Shown piece by piece: positions 46,080 to 55,428 of a stretch of 64,000 nt of DNA. This DNA comes from Rhodococcus sp. P-2. Its GTDB lineage: Bacteria > Actinomycetota > Actinomycetes > Mycobacteriales > Mycobacteriaceae. Location: the NCBI RefSeq assembly GCF_016598535.1, contig NZ_CP066779.1:1302001-1366000 (forward strand). The letters are read 5' to 3'. The notes under the pieces were generated by a model. That model searched no databases, was not told where the DNA came from, and was given only the letters and a program-made list of their open reading frames with translations. Position 1 is the stretch's first letter. Each line of letters begins with the position of its first letter. The translations under genes were made by a program, and so were the position numbers.

Positions 46080-46107
46080 CTTTCACTAACGGCCTGTCAA
46101 GTGAAAG
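46080..46107. promoter_or_regulatory. operator between P450 and TetR genes
   Basis: CTTTCACT-N12-AGTGAAAG is a perfect dyad with 8-bp arms in the 128-bp divergent gap. It probably binds the adjacent TetR-type protein and controls the P450 operon. Confidence 0.6.
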
Positions 46108-46164
46108 ACGGCCAGTCTCGTGCAACCGTCCCGCAAGAGCCCCCGCGGCACTAGGATCCCGGTA

Positions 46165-46800
46165 ATGACAGATACCTCCGGCAGACTGACGCTGCGAGAG
46201 AAGCAGAAGCAGCGAACCCGCGCAGACCTCGTGGATGCCGCCGGCGCGCTCTTCACCGAACGCGGATACGCGGCTGTCACCGTCGAGGACATCGCCGGCC
46301 GGGTCGGTTGCAGCCGAGCCACCTTCTACCTGCACTTCCCCGGCAAGATCGACATACTCAAGGCCCTCGGCTCGAACACTGTCGTATCCAGCACGCTCGC
46401 GATATTCCAGGATCTCGACCACGTACTCGATTCCGGTTCGCGCGAAGAATTCGCCGGCTGGATCAACCGCGCCCTCGACTGGTGCCGCGATCACCACCAC
46501 ATGATGCGGGCGTGGGACGAGGCCATGGTCCTCGAACCCGAATTCCGGACACTGGCCCGCGAAGGCATCTCTGCACTGCCCAACGCGATGCCGTCGTACC
46601 TCGCCCGGTGGCCGCAGAGCCGACACGACGAGGCGAAACTCCGGGTCGAACTCCTGCTGACACAGGTCGAGCGCTTCTTCATTCGCTGGGCCGAGCAGGG
46701 CGCGATCACCGCGGGTGCGGACGTCGCAGCAGACGTTCTCACCGACATCTGGTTTCCGGCACTCACGCCGCCCACGACCGATGTTGCGGCGCCGCGATAG
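46165..46800 (+). CDS. TetR-family regulator
   Basis: 211 residues. The helix-turn-helix is residues ~12-60 (RADLVDAAGALFTERGYAAV and CSRATFYLHFPGKIDILKAL). The C-terminal ligand domain has an apolar pocket and a His/Met/Trp-rich patch (CRDHHHMMRAW). ATG 46165 was chosen because it precedes the domain and avoids the operator region. It probably controls the divergent P450-PEP-mutase-like-DUF2804 operon. The membrane-protein gene starts 9 bp downstream. Confidence 0.86.
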   Translation: MTDTSGRLTLREKQKQRTRADLVDAAGALFTERGYAAVTVEDIAGRVGCSRATFYLHFPGKIDILKALGSNTVVSSTLAIFQDLDHVLDSGSREEFAGWINRALDWCRDHHHMMRAWDEAMVLEPEFRTLAREGISALPNAMPSYLARWPQSRHDEAKLRVELLLTQVERFFIRWAEQGAITAGADVAADVLTDIWFPALTPPTTDVAAPR

Positions 46801-46809
46801 GTTGGCCCG

Positions 46810-48234
46810 ATGCCACTCGATCTTCGAGCGATCCTCACCACCGTCGCTGCACTCCTGTCCGGGATACTCGCGGCGCTGGCCCTGACCAATCCCGTTCTTC
46901 GCGACTGGGCCATCGTGGCCTCCCCGTCGGAAGTGGATCGTTGGATCAGCAGTGGACCGACTGCCGTCGGACTCGGCGCCGTGGTTGCCGTGCTCGCGTG
47001 CGCCCTCTCTCAGCGTCGCGGTTCCCGTCGGGCAGCCTGGATCGCGATCGCCGTCGGCGTCGCCGTCATCGCGATCGTTCGGGCAGTCGTACCCGAGGTC
47101 GCGTCGCTGGACCTGCTGATTGCCTTGATCATCGTCAAAAGTGTTGCAGCCGGCGCGATTCTGGGTTGCGCAGTTGCCGTCAGTTGGGATCGCACTGCCA
47201 CGAAGAACGCCGTACTCCTCGGTGTGCTTGCCACCTTCCTGGCGGTTCGCACCTTCGCCGGTGGAACAGGCCGGATGAGTACGTCTTCGGTGGGTGAGCC
47301 GTCGTGGTGGCTGATCGGTGCCGCAGCCGCAGCAGCGGTCGCCTGCGCAGTCACCGCACAGGCCGGCTTCCGGATCCGGAAACCCGACACGGGCGAAATT
47401 CGCATCGCATTGGTGGTGATCGCAGCTCTGGCAATCGGGCATCGCGTGATCGGCGTCGTGGTCGACCGCCAGCAGTACGCATCCGAGGCAACCGCCTGGT
47501 TCGTCATGGTTTTGGCGGCAGGCGCTGCGCTCGCGTTGACGTGGATCGCTGCGTACCGTCTCGGCGACACCTCCGGTGCTGGTGGCAAGTTCCTCTGGGC
47601 GGCAACCGCACTGGCCGCTGCGTCCGCTCCGTTGTTCGTCGACATCGCGAAGGGATCCGGTCACTGGGGTCAGCTGAAGTCCCCCTGGGTGATGGTGCTT
47701 TTCGCGGCCCTGCCGGTCGCCGTCGGATTGCGACTGCACAAGCGAGTTCCTCGGCTCGTGGCCATCGTCGTCCTGGTTGCGGTTCCGCTGTCGGAACTAC
47801 TGCCCTTCGATTCCGCGCACGGAACATGGTCAATCGCACTGAAGATCGCCGCACTGGGCCTCGCTGCCGGATTGCTGTTCGGTTCCCTGGCTCCCGGCAG
47901 CCTGGTCGACGCCACGCTCGGACTCGCGATTCCCTTTGCCGCGATGACCTTCTCGTCGATCGCCATCCTCACCGATCAACTCTCTTTCCTACCGATGATG
48001 ACGTCGATATACATCCAAGGCCAACTCGACATCGATGCGGTCCCTCCTCACGGCGACGGAGGACTATTCGGACGCGGCGTCGGCATCACCGTCGACTACG
48101 TCACCGCTCAGACCGTTGGCGCGGCGGTTCTGTTCACCCTGATCATCGGCTTCTGCGGCGCGGCGATCCTCCGACGATCCCACCCTCCTGTCGATACTGC
48201 GGAATCTCGGATCGAACCGGAGCCAGTCGACTGA
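46810..48234 (+). CDS. polytopic membrane protein of unknown function
   Basis: 474 residues with about 12 hydrophobic helices. The first begins MPLDLRAILTTVAALLSGIL. A periplasmic or cytosolic loop near residue 390 carries GQLDIDAVPPHGDGGLFGRG, and the polar C-terminal tail ends EPEPVD. No transporter or enzyme signature is recognised. It follows the TetR gene by 9 bp, and a similar-looking but frameshifted membrane protein gene follows. Inner-membrane location is clear; role is not. Confidence 0.7.
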   Translation: MPLDLRAILTTVAALLSGILAALALTNPVLRDWAIVASPSEVDRWISSGPTAVGLGAVVAVLACALSQRRGSRRAAWIAIAVGVAVIAIVRAVVPEVASLDLLIALIIVKSVAAGAILGCAVAVSWDRTATKNAVLLGVLATFLAVRTFAGGTGRMSTSSVGEPSWWLIGAAAAAAVACAVTAQAGFRIRKPDTGEIRIALVVIAALAIGHRVIGVVVDRQQYASEATAWFVMVLAAGAALALTWIAAYRLGDTSGAGGKFLWAATALAAASAPLFVDIAKGSGHWGQLKSPWVMVLFAALPVAVGLRLHKRVPRLVAIVVLVAVPLSELLPFDSAHGTWSIALKIAALGLAAGLLFGSLAPGSLVDATLGLAIPFAAMTFSSIAILTDQLSFLPMMTSIYIQGQLDIDAVPPHGDGGLFGRGVGITVDYVTAQTVGAAVLFTLIIGFCGAAILRRSHPPVDTAESRIEPEPVD

Positions 48235-48301
48235 CACACCGTCACCGGACTGAGACCTGCTATTGCGGTGCAACTGGTACCGGATTGACTATTTTGGAGC
48301 A

Positions 48302-49324
48302 GTGCCCATCGCCCGCAGGACGCTGCTCGTCGCTCTGAGTGGTGTGACGGCATTCGTCGTCACCGTCGTCGCTTTGGCACCGTTCGTGAACAGCCAGTCG
48401 ACGTCGATTTCGACGGGCGATCGCTTCTGGTCGATCTCGACCATCGGCGCCGGCGTTCTGGCTGTGGTCGCGGTCGGGACAGCCGCGATGATGGCCCGTT
48501 GCCGATTGCGGACCGCGGCCATGACGGTCTTCGGCGGGCTCCTCCTCGAACTGCCCGGGCTCTACGATCACAACTTCGAGGCACTCTCGCCCGTCGGTGC
48601 GGGAGTCGCTGTCGGCGCGGTGACGGTTGCTGCCGCTCCCCGGGTTCGAGCTGCCTCGGTCGCGGGAACGATTGTGGCCGTGCATGTCTCGGATTCACTC
48701 CTGGACGAAGACGCAATTCCTCGGCGGTACGCGGACTACATCGCCGACAACACAAACCAGTTTCAACCACCCGTAGTGGGAGCGACACTGCTCGCGCTTG
48801 CATTGGCAGCCGCCTGCGTCGCCGCGTTCTGGTTCCACGACTTCGACAAGGACCACCCCAAGGAACGGATGGCCGTTCGGCCCGTGACGATCGCGGCGGT
48901 GCTCACGCTCTTCGGCGTCGCGGCGAATTGGTGGTTCGAGATCACCACAGTCTCAGCAGCGGTACCCCTCCTGCTCGTCGCGCTGGTGATCACGGTGATC
49001 TGCGCGCGGGTGTTGGGCGACGGCAGTCGAATCCTGCTGATGTGTACCGCAGCCGTCGCAACTCTGGCGGCGGTGTCGGCGAACCGTCCCGCAACCGAGG
49101 CGATGGAGTGGTCGAAGACCCCCGCCTCCACCGCCGTCGTGATCGGAGTCGTCATCGTCGCCGCGGCAGCAATCGGCGCGATCGCTCCCTCGCGGGTCGT
49201 CGGCTACGGATTGCTCCTGACGGTGACGGTCGCCGGGATCGTCAGCTACGCCACGTCGCCGTCGCCGAAGATCGGTGACGTTCTCACGATCAGCGATCTC
49301 TTGTCGCCTTCACTGCAGCGGTAG
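48302..49324 (+). pseudogene. N-terminal part of a frameshifted polytopic membrane protein
   Basis: GTG 48302, after GGAGCA, begins a frame of 340 residues with about nine helices (VPIARRTLLVALSGVTAFVV). It stops abruptly at 49324, after LTISDLLSPSLQR. The +1-shifted frame, open from 49279, continues with a hydrophobic helix (LVAFTAAVVTYAIASAM) and a soluble/TM region to 49680. Joined near 49300 the product would be about 460 residues, matching the 474-residue preceding gene in size and topology. Either the gene is broken or one base is missing in the assembly. Confidence 0.6.
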
Positions 49325-49347
49325 TCACGTATGCGATCGCCAGCGCG

Positions 49348-49680
49348 ATGTGCCGAGAGCCACCGCGGACCGGAGCGTCGCGAGCCCTTGTCGGACTGGG
49401 TGTCATCTTCGGCCCGACGGCGCTGGCACTGCTCGTCTACCCGCAGTTCGACTACGGATGGACGGCGTACACCCCGCTGGACGAGAACAAGCCATTCAAC
49501 GGCATCACGACGGTCGGTCCGTTCGAAATCTCGACCGACATCCTGATACTCGACGCCGTGGCGCTGATCATCGTGGCCGTCTGCGCCTACACGAGTCTGC
49601 GATTGGGCCGGATCAGTCGGTCCGTTCCTCCGCCGATCAGTCGATCAGATCCATCGACGCCAGACGATGGAACACTTTGA
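49348..49680 (+). pseudogene. C-terminal part of the frameshifted membrane protein
   Basis: 110 residues from the first in-frame ATG. The frame itself is open from 49279 without a start codon, and the best hydrophobic helix lies upstream of the ATG, which argues that this is the tail of the previous gene. It contains a helix (ALVGLGVIFGPTALALLVYP), an extracytoplasmic loop (YTPLDENKPFNGITTVGPFE) and a final helix. Its end overlaps the convergent NUDIX gene by 44 bp. Confidence 0.55.
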
Positions 49681-50062
49681 GCGATCCCGGCGCCACCTCG
49701 TCCATCGCCGCGTATTCGGAGAGCGTGAAGTAGCGGAACTCGGCGATCTCACTTGTCGGGTGCGGGTCTCCGGCCATCTCCGCCAGATAGCAGCTCATGT
49801 GCAGGCCGGTGTCCGCGGAATGACCGAAAGCGTGAGCCTCGAAAACGTCGAGGAACGTGACCGTTCCGTCGACCAGATCCACGTCGAGTTCCTCCCTGAT
49901 TTCTCGGTGCAGCGCCTGCTCGGGCGTCTCGCCCGGGTCGATCTTCCCGCCGGCCATGTAGAACGCGGTCTTGCCCACGGAGCGGGTCTGGATCAGCTTG
50001 CGATCGCGAATGTGCGCAAGGGCAGCGGTACGGATGATCGTGGTGGGAGTAGACGAATTCAC
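49637..50062 (-). CDS. NUDIX hydrolase
   Basis: 141 residues starting at GTG 50062. The NUDIX box GGKIDPGETPEQALHREIRE followed by ELDVDL (residues ~38-63) is complete (GX5EX7REUXEEXGU pattern with Asp in place of Gly). The enzyme would hydrolyse a nucleoside-diphosphate-linked substrate; the specificity is unknown. The longer upstream frame is rejected because its residues look non-coding. Confidence 0.85.
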   Translation of the reverse strand: MNSSTPTTIIRTAALAHIRDRKLIQTRSVGKTAFYMAGGKIDPGETPEQALHREIREELDVDLVDGTVTFLDVFEAHAFGHSADTGLHMSCYLAEMAGDPHPTSEIAEFRYFTLSEYAAMDEVAPGSLKVFHRLASMDLID

Positions 50063-50252
50063 GTCGTCCAACCTACGTGTATCAGCGAGCGCCGATGATG
50101 TCCGAATCGACTCGCTGCACATCGAAACTGCCACGCCCGGTAATATGTACGCAAAGACAACCTCTCCGACTAGGTGAATTGTCTCGTTATTCCGATAGGT
50201 TCGATTTTGTTCGGACACCCCGCCGCCCGCTGACAACACGACGGAGTGCCTT

Positions 50253-53090
50253 TTGCTCGCTATCTTGCTTGCCCATGCCGTTGCCGCCCTCTTGGCTCCG
50301 CTTGTGGTGCGCAGGTTAGGGCGAAACGGCTTCTTCCCCCTCGCGATAGTCCCCCTCGCCGGCCTCGGCTGGGTCATCGACAAATGGGGCACCGTCGAGT
50401 CGCTGCACATCACCTGGGTTCCCGGCCTGTCGATGGACATCGACTTCAGATTCGACGCGCTCTCGGCCATCATGGCCGTGCTCGTCCTGGGTGTCGGCAC
50501 GCTGATCCTGATCTACTGCGCCCGCTACTTCAACGACGACGAACCTCGACTCGGCATCTTCGCCGCCGAGATGGTCGCCTTTGCCGGCGCCATGTTCGGG
50601 CTCGTGACCAGTGACAACATGCTGCTTCTCTACGTGTTCTGGGAACTGACGACGGTCCTGTCGTTCCTGCTGGTCGGTCACTACGCCGAACGCGCCACCA
50701 GTCGCCGCGCCGCGACCCAGGCACTGCTCGTGACCACCGCCGGTGGTCTCGCGATGTTGGTCGGCATGATCATCCTCGGCCAGGTCGGCGGTAGCTACAA
50801 CCTCTCCGAACTGGTCGCGAACCCGCCGACGGGGTGGCTCCCGTCCGTCGCGATCGTCTTGATCCTGATCGGCGCGCTCTCCAAATCGGCAATCGTGCCC
50901 CTTCACTTCTGGCTGCCCGGTGCGATGGCCGCGCCTACCCCCGTCAGCGGCTATCTACACGCTGCAGCGATGGTCAAGGCCGGTATCTACCTCGTCGCGC
51001 GCCTGGCTCCCGGGTACGCCGATTCGCCGCCGTGGCGCATCACCATCATCAGTCTGGGTCTGCTGTCGATGATCCTCGCCGGTTGGCGAGCCATGCGCGC
51101 ATACGACCTCAAACTCGTCCTCGCCTTCGGAACCGTCAGCCAACTCGGCTTCATGATGGTCCTGGTCGGCATCGGTACGCGTGACGCCGCCCTGGCCGGC
51201 ATGACGATGGTCGTGGCGCACGCGATGTTCAAGGCCGCACTCTTCATGGTGGTGGGCATCATCGATCACACCACCGGCACCCGTGACCTGCGCAAACTTG
51301 CTCACCTGGGTAAGGCGGCACCCGCTCTGGCGATCATCGCGAGCCTCGCTGCCGCCAGCATGGCCGGTCTGCCACCGCTACTCGGATTCGTCGGCAAGGA
51401 AGCCGCACTCGAATCGGTTCTCGAAACGAACGCGCTCGGCCACTGGTCGTCCATCGCCGTCGTCACGGTGATCGTGTTGGGCTCGATCCTGACCGTCGGC
51501 TACAGCGTCCGGTTCATCTGGGGCGCCTTCGGACGCAAGACCCTGAGCAAGCCCAGCCCGGCCGTCAGCAAGATGCACAAGCCGGGCTGGCTGTTCCTGT
51601 TCGCGCCCGGCTTGCTCGCCGTTCTCGGTCTGGCCGCCGGCATTCTCTCGCCGCAACTCGAGAAGCTGCTGACGCCGTACTCCACCACGCTGGCCCCTGG
51701 CCCGCACGCCGATTACCACCTCGCACTGTGGCACGGATTCAACACTCCACTGCTGCTCACGTGCATCGTCATCGCCGGCGGTGTCGCGCTCTACATCGCA
51801 CAGCGTCAGATCAGCCGACTGCACTTCGAGCACCCGCCGCTGGGCAACGCCGACCGTATCTACGACGCGACCCTGCGTGGCATGGACACCATCTCGATGC
51901 GCCTGACCGGCGCCACTCAGCGTGGTTCGCTCCCCCGCACGCAGTCGACGATTCTCGCGACGCTGGTCGTCGTGCCGCTGTTCCTGCTGATCATCGACAC
52001 CAAGGACGCCGGCGTCGACCTACGGATGTGGGATTCGCCGATCCAGTTCACGATCGCGCTGATGATGATCTCGGCCGCCATCGCTGCAACGCTGATGCGC
52101 AACCGACTCGCGAGCGTCATCCTCGTCGGACTCACCGGCTACGGCTGCGGTGTGTTGTTCGCGCTGCACGGTGCTCCCGACCTGGCTCTGACCCAGTTCC
52201 TCGTCGAAACACTGACGCTGGTGATCTTCGTGCTCGTACTTCGGAAGTTCCCCGCCGAAGTCGACGAAAGCAAGGCGATCGGCTTCAAGTGGCCGCGTGC
52301 CGCACTCGCCGTCGCCGTCGGAATCACCGTCACCACCATCGCGGCATTCGCCACCAACGCCCGGAACACTCGTCCGATCTACGAACTGCTTCCCGACGCG
52401 GCCTACGACCTGGGCAACGGCAAGAACGTCGTCAACGTCCTACTCGTCGATATCCGCGCATGGGACACGCTCGGTGAGATCTCCGTGCTGCTGGTCGCAG
52501 CGACCGGCGTCGCCAGCCTCGTGTTCCGCAACCGCCGCTTCGGTATCGCGCCGCGCGTCGCCGACGCTCCCTCCGTCATCGTGGACAAGGCTGCCGCCAA
52601 CTCCGATACGACGTGGCTGCGCGGCGGAGACCTGATCGATCCGCGGCACCGTTCACTGGTTCTCGAGGTCACCACGAGGTTGATCTTCCCGGCCATCATG
52701 GTGTTGTCGATCTACTTCTTCTTCTCCGGTCACAACGCTCCCGGCGGAGGTTTCGCCGGAGGCCTGACGGCGGGCCTCGCCCTCGTGCTGCGTTACCTCG
52801 CCGGTGGCCGCTACGAACTCGGTGAAGCAGTACCCATCGACGCGGGCAAGATCCTCGGCCTCGGCCTGGCGCTCTCCGCAGGTACCGCCCTGGTGTCGCT
52901 GTTCTTCGGAGCTCCGGCACTCTCGTCGGCCGTCTTCGAGTTCACGCTCCCACTGATCGGCCACGTCAAACTGGTCACCGCACTGTTCTTCGACCTGGGC
53001 GTCTACCTCATCGTGGTCGGCCTGGTCCTGGACGTACTCCGAAGTCTCGGCGCCCGCCTCGACGCAGAAATCGAGGTGAAAGCACCATGA
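50253..53090 (+). CDS. mrpA: Mrp-type Na+/H+ antiporter subunit A (with MrpB domain)
   Basis: 945-residue membrane protein with about 20 helices. The NuoL-like antiporter core runs to about residue 500 (YVFWELTTVLSFLLVGHYAE, SKSAIVPLHFWLPGAMAAPT). A DUF4040-type region follows (VGLTGYGCGVLFALHGAPDL), then an MrpB-like C-terminus (FFFSGHNAPGGGFAGGLTAG), so A and B are fused as in other actinobacteria. The TTG start at 50253 follows GGAGTG. It leads the six-gene operon, which exports Na+ in exchange for protons. Overlaps mrpC by 4 bp. Confidence 0.93.
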   Translation: MLAILLAHAVAALLAPLVVRRLGRNGFFPLAIVPLAGLGWVIDKWGTVESLHITWVPGLSMDIDFRFDALSAIMAVLVLGVGTLILIYCARYFNDDEPRLGIFAAEMVAFAGAMFGLVTSDNMLLLYVFWELTTVLSFLLVGHYAERATSRRAATQALLVTTAGGLAMLVGMIILGQVGGSYNLSELVANPPTGWLPSVAIVLILIGALSKSAIVPLHFWLPGAMAAPTPVSGYLHAAAMVKAGIYLVARLAPGYADSPPWRITIISLGLLSMILAGWRAMRAYDLKLVLAFGTVSQLGFMMVLVGIGTRDAALAGMTMVVAHAMFKAALFMVVGIIDHTTGTRDLRKLAHLGKAAPALAIIASLAAASMAGLPPLLGFVGKEAALESVLETNALGHWSSIAVVTVIVLGSILTVGYSVRFIWGAFGRKTLSKPSPAVSKMHKPGWLFLFAPGLLAVLGLAAGILSPQLEKLLTPYSTTLAPGPHADYHLALWHGFNTPLLLTCIVIAGGVALYIAQRQISRLHFEHPPLGNADRIYDATLRGMDTISMRLTGATQRGSLPRTQSTILATLVVVPLFLLIIDTKDAGVDLRMWDSPIQFTIALMMISAAIAATLMRNRLASVILVGLTGYGCGVLFALHGAPDLALTQFLVETLTLVIFVLVLRKFPAEVDESKAIGFKWPRAALAVAVGITVTTIAAFATNARNTRPIYELLPDAAYDLGNGKNVVNVLLVDIRAWDTLGEISVLLVAATGVASLVFRNRRFGIAPRVADAPSVIVDKAAANSDTTWLRGGDLIDPRHRSLVLEVTTRLIFPAIMVLSIYFFFSGHNAPGGGFAGGLTAGLALVLRYLAGGRYELGEAVPIDAGKILGLGLALSAGTALVSLFFGAPALSSAVFEFTLPLIGHVKLVTALFFDLGVYLIVVGLVLDVLRSLGARLDAEIEVKAP

Positions 53091-53719
53091 GCGCAAACAT
53101 CGGAATGCTGATCCTGATCGGCGTCCTCACGTCGGCTGGTGTCTACCTGCTGATCGAACGAAGCATCACCCGGATGCTCCTGGGTCTGCTCCTGTTCGGC
53201 AACGCCATCAACCTCTTGATCCTGACCGTCGGTGGATCGGACGGGAATCCGCCCATCGTCGGCCGAGATTCGGTCCACGAGGAGATAGCGGATCCGCTCG
53301 CCCAGGGCATGATCCTGACGGCGATCGTGATCACGATGGGAATCGCCGGCTTCGTTCTGGCACTGGCGTACCGGTCTTACAAGATCAACACCGCCGACGC
53401 CGTCGAGGACGATCCCGAGGACACCAAGGTTCTCAAACGTCGCCTGCCGGCCGACGCTCCCGACCACGACCGCTCCGACGACCCGGTCACCGGTGCCCCG
53501 AGCATCGGCGGCGACGCATTCGACAAGGACGGAAACCCTATTCCCCTCGAACAACTGGTCAACCTCGAGGACATCGAATGCTACGACGACCTCCACGACG
53601 GCGACTTCGAGGACGAACCGGTACCCGACTGGGCCACCGACCTCGCTCGTAAGAAGGAAACCGAGAAGCGGCGTAAAGACGCTCGCCAGACCGAGATCGA
53701 GGGAGGTGGAGGCGCATGA
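53087..53719 (+). CDS. mrpC: Mrp antiporter subunit C with long charged C-terminal extension
   Basis: 210 residues. The first ~105 are a NuoK-like three-helix MrpC (SAGVYLLIERSITRMLLGLL, LTAIVITMGIAGFVLALAYR). The remaining ~100 form a very acidic, probably disordered or helical cytosolic tail (DHDRSDDPVTGAP, LVNLEDIECYDDLHDGDFED) ending in a Lys/Arg-rich helix. Typical MrpC is about 110-130 residues. ATGA overlaps at both ends show coupling with A and D. The tail may link the complex to a cytosolic partner. Confidence 0.9.
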   Translation: MSANIGMLILIGVLTSAGVYLLIERSITRMLLGLLLFGNAINLLILTVGGSDGNPPIVGRDSVHEEIADPLAQGMILTAIVITMGIAGFVLALAYRSYKINTADAVEDDPEDTKVLKRRLPADAPDHDRSDDPVTGAPSIGGDAFDKDGNPIPLEQLVNLEDIECYDDLHDGDFEDEPVPDWATDLARKKETEKRRKDARQTEIEGGGGA

Positions 53720-55428
53720 CCATCTCGGACAACCTGATGGGAGCCCTTGCGCCCCTACCCGTCCTGATCCCGATGCTGGCCGCAGCCGCGACGCTGGTCG
53801 TCGGTCGGCGGCCTCGCTTCCAGCGTGTGATCACCCTGATCGCGCTGGTCGGCGTCGTCGCTGTGTCCGGCCTGCTGCTCTACCTCGCCGACCGCGACGG
53901 GACGACCGCTGTTCAGGTCGGCGGCTGGGATTCGCCCATCGGCATCACACTCGTCGTCGACCGTCTATCGGCGATGATGCTGGTGGTCTCGTCGGTGGTG
54001 CTGCTCGCCGTCATGATCTACGCGATCGGTCAGGGTATTCGCGACGGCAGCGAGGCCCAGCCGGTCTCGATCTTCCTGCCGACCTATCTGGCGTTGACTG
54101 CCGGTATCTCCAACGCGTTCCTCGCCGGTGACCTCTTCAACCTGTACGTCGGGTTCGAGGTTCTGCTTGCCGCGAGTTTCGTGCTCCTGACGCTCGGTGC
54201 CAGCGCCGACCGCGTCCGGGCCGGTATCTCGTACGTGATGGTCTCGATGGTGTCTTCGCTGATCTTCCTGGCGGGCATCGCCTTCGCCTATGCGGCGACC
54301 GGCACCCTCAACATGGCCGACATGGCCCTGCGCTTCGACAACATTCCGCCGGGCACACGAACGGCCATCTTCGGTGTCCTGCTCGTGGCGTTCGGAATCA
54401 AGGCCGCGGTCTTCCCGCTCTCGGCGTGGCTACCCGACTCGTATCCGACCGCGCCCGCACCGATCACCGCCGTCTTCGCGGGGTTGCTCACCAAGGTCGG
54501 TGTGTACGCGATCGTCCGCGCGCACTCGTTGCTGTTCCCGCAGGGAGAACTCGACAACGTACTGATGGTGTGTGGCCTGCTCACGATGGTGGTCGGCATC
54601 ATGGGTGCCATCGCGCAGAGCGACATCAAGCGTCTGCTCTCGTTCACACTGGTCAGCCATATCGGTTACATGATCTTCGGTATCGCGCTGTCCACGACGT
54701 CCGGGCTCTCCGGCGCGATCTACTACGTTGCCCACCACATCATCGTGCAGACGACGCTCTTCCTCGTCGTGGGTCTGATCGAACGACAAGCCGGGTCGTC
54801 GTCGCTGCGCCGTCTCGGCGGTCTGGCGGCGGCCAGCCCGATCCTGGCGATCGTCTTCCTGATCCCGGCCCTGAACCTCGGTGGTATTCCGCCGTTCTCG
54901 GGCTTCATCGGCAAGGTCGCACTCCTGCAAGCCGGTGCGTCCGACGCCAGCGCGTTGGCCTGGATCCTCGTCGCCGGCGGCACGATCACCAGCTTGCTGA
55001 CGCTCTACGCCGTCGCCCGCGTGTGGACCAAGGCATTCTGGCGAGCCCGCGCCGACGCACCCGAAGGTGACCTCGCCGACGTCAGCCCGTCAGCGTTGAT
55101 CGACGAATCCGAAGAGGACATCGCGTTCGTCGACCGCGAGGACGTCGGCAAGATTCCGCTCTTCATGCTGATCCCGACCGTCGGTCTCGTCGTCGTCGGC
55201 CTGGCGCTGACGGTGTTCGCGGGCCGGATCATCGACATCAGCGACAGAGCGGCGAAGGATCTGCAGGACCGGTCCATCTACATCGACGCGGTTCTCGGCA
55301 ACCACCGACCCGTGCCGGTGGACGAAGCTCCCGTCGCTGCAGACGACCCTGCTGTAGCTCCCAGTACCGATGCCCCGAACAGCGATGTCCCGAACACCGA
55401 CGCCCCGAACACCGAGGAGGCTCCGTGA
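53716..55428 (+). CDS. mrpD: Mrp antiporter subunit D
   Basis: 570 residues with 14 helices of the NuoN/M-like proton channel family. The antiporter core begins LSAMMLVVSSVVLLAVMIYA, with the conserved Lys/Glu helices around LFNLYVGFEVLLAASFVLLT and FGIKAAVFPLSAWLPDSYPT. A C-terminal acidic tail ends in four imperfect PNxDxPNTD-type repeats (residues ~548-568). It starts inside the mrpC stop and ends in the mrpE ribosome site. Confidence 0.93.
   Translation: MTISDNLMGALAPLPVLIPMLAAAATLVVGRRPRFQRVITLIALVGVVAVSGLLLYLADRDGTTAVQVGGWDSPIGITLVVDRLSAMMLVVSSVVLLAVMIYAIGQGIRDGSEAQPVSIFLPTYLALTAGISNAFLAGDLFNLYVGFEVLLAASFVLLTLGASADRVRAGISYVMVSMVSSLIFLAGIAFAYAATGTLNMADMALRFDNIPPGTRTAIFGVLLVAFGIKAAVFPLSAWLPDSYPTAPAPITAVFAGLLTKVGVYAIVRAHSLLFPQGELDNVLMVCGLLTMVVGIMGAIAQSDIKRLLSFTLVSHIGYMIFGIALSTTSGLSGAIYYVAHHIIVQTTLFLVVGLIERQAGSSSLRRLGGLAAASPILAIVFLIPALNLGGIPPFSGFIGKVALLQAGASDASALAWILVAGGTITSLLTLYAVARVWTKAFWRARADAPEGDLADVSPSALIDESEEDIAFVDREDVGKIPLFMLIPTVGLVVVGLALTVFAGRIIDISDRAAKDLQDRSIYIDAVLGNHRPVPVDEAPVAADDPAVAPSTDAPNSDVPNTDAPNTEEAP

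Noticed and set aside
46033..47739. 568-codon minus-strand frame across TetR and the first membrane protein
   Set aside because: Arg/Gly/Asp/Cys-rich shadow spanning two real plus-strand genes.
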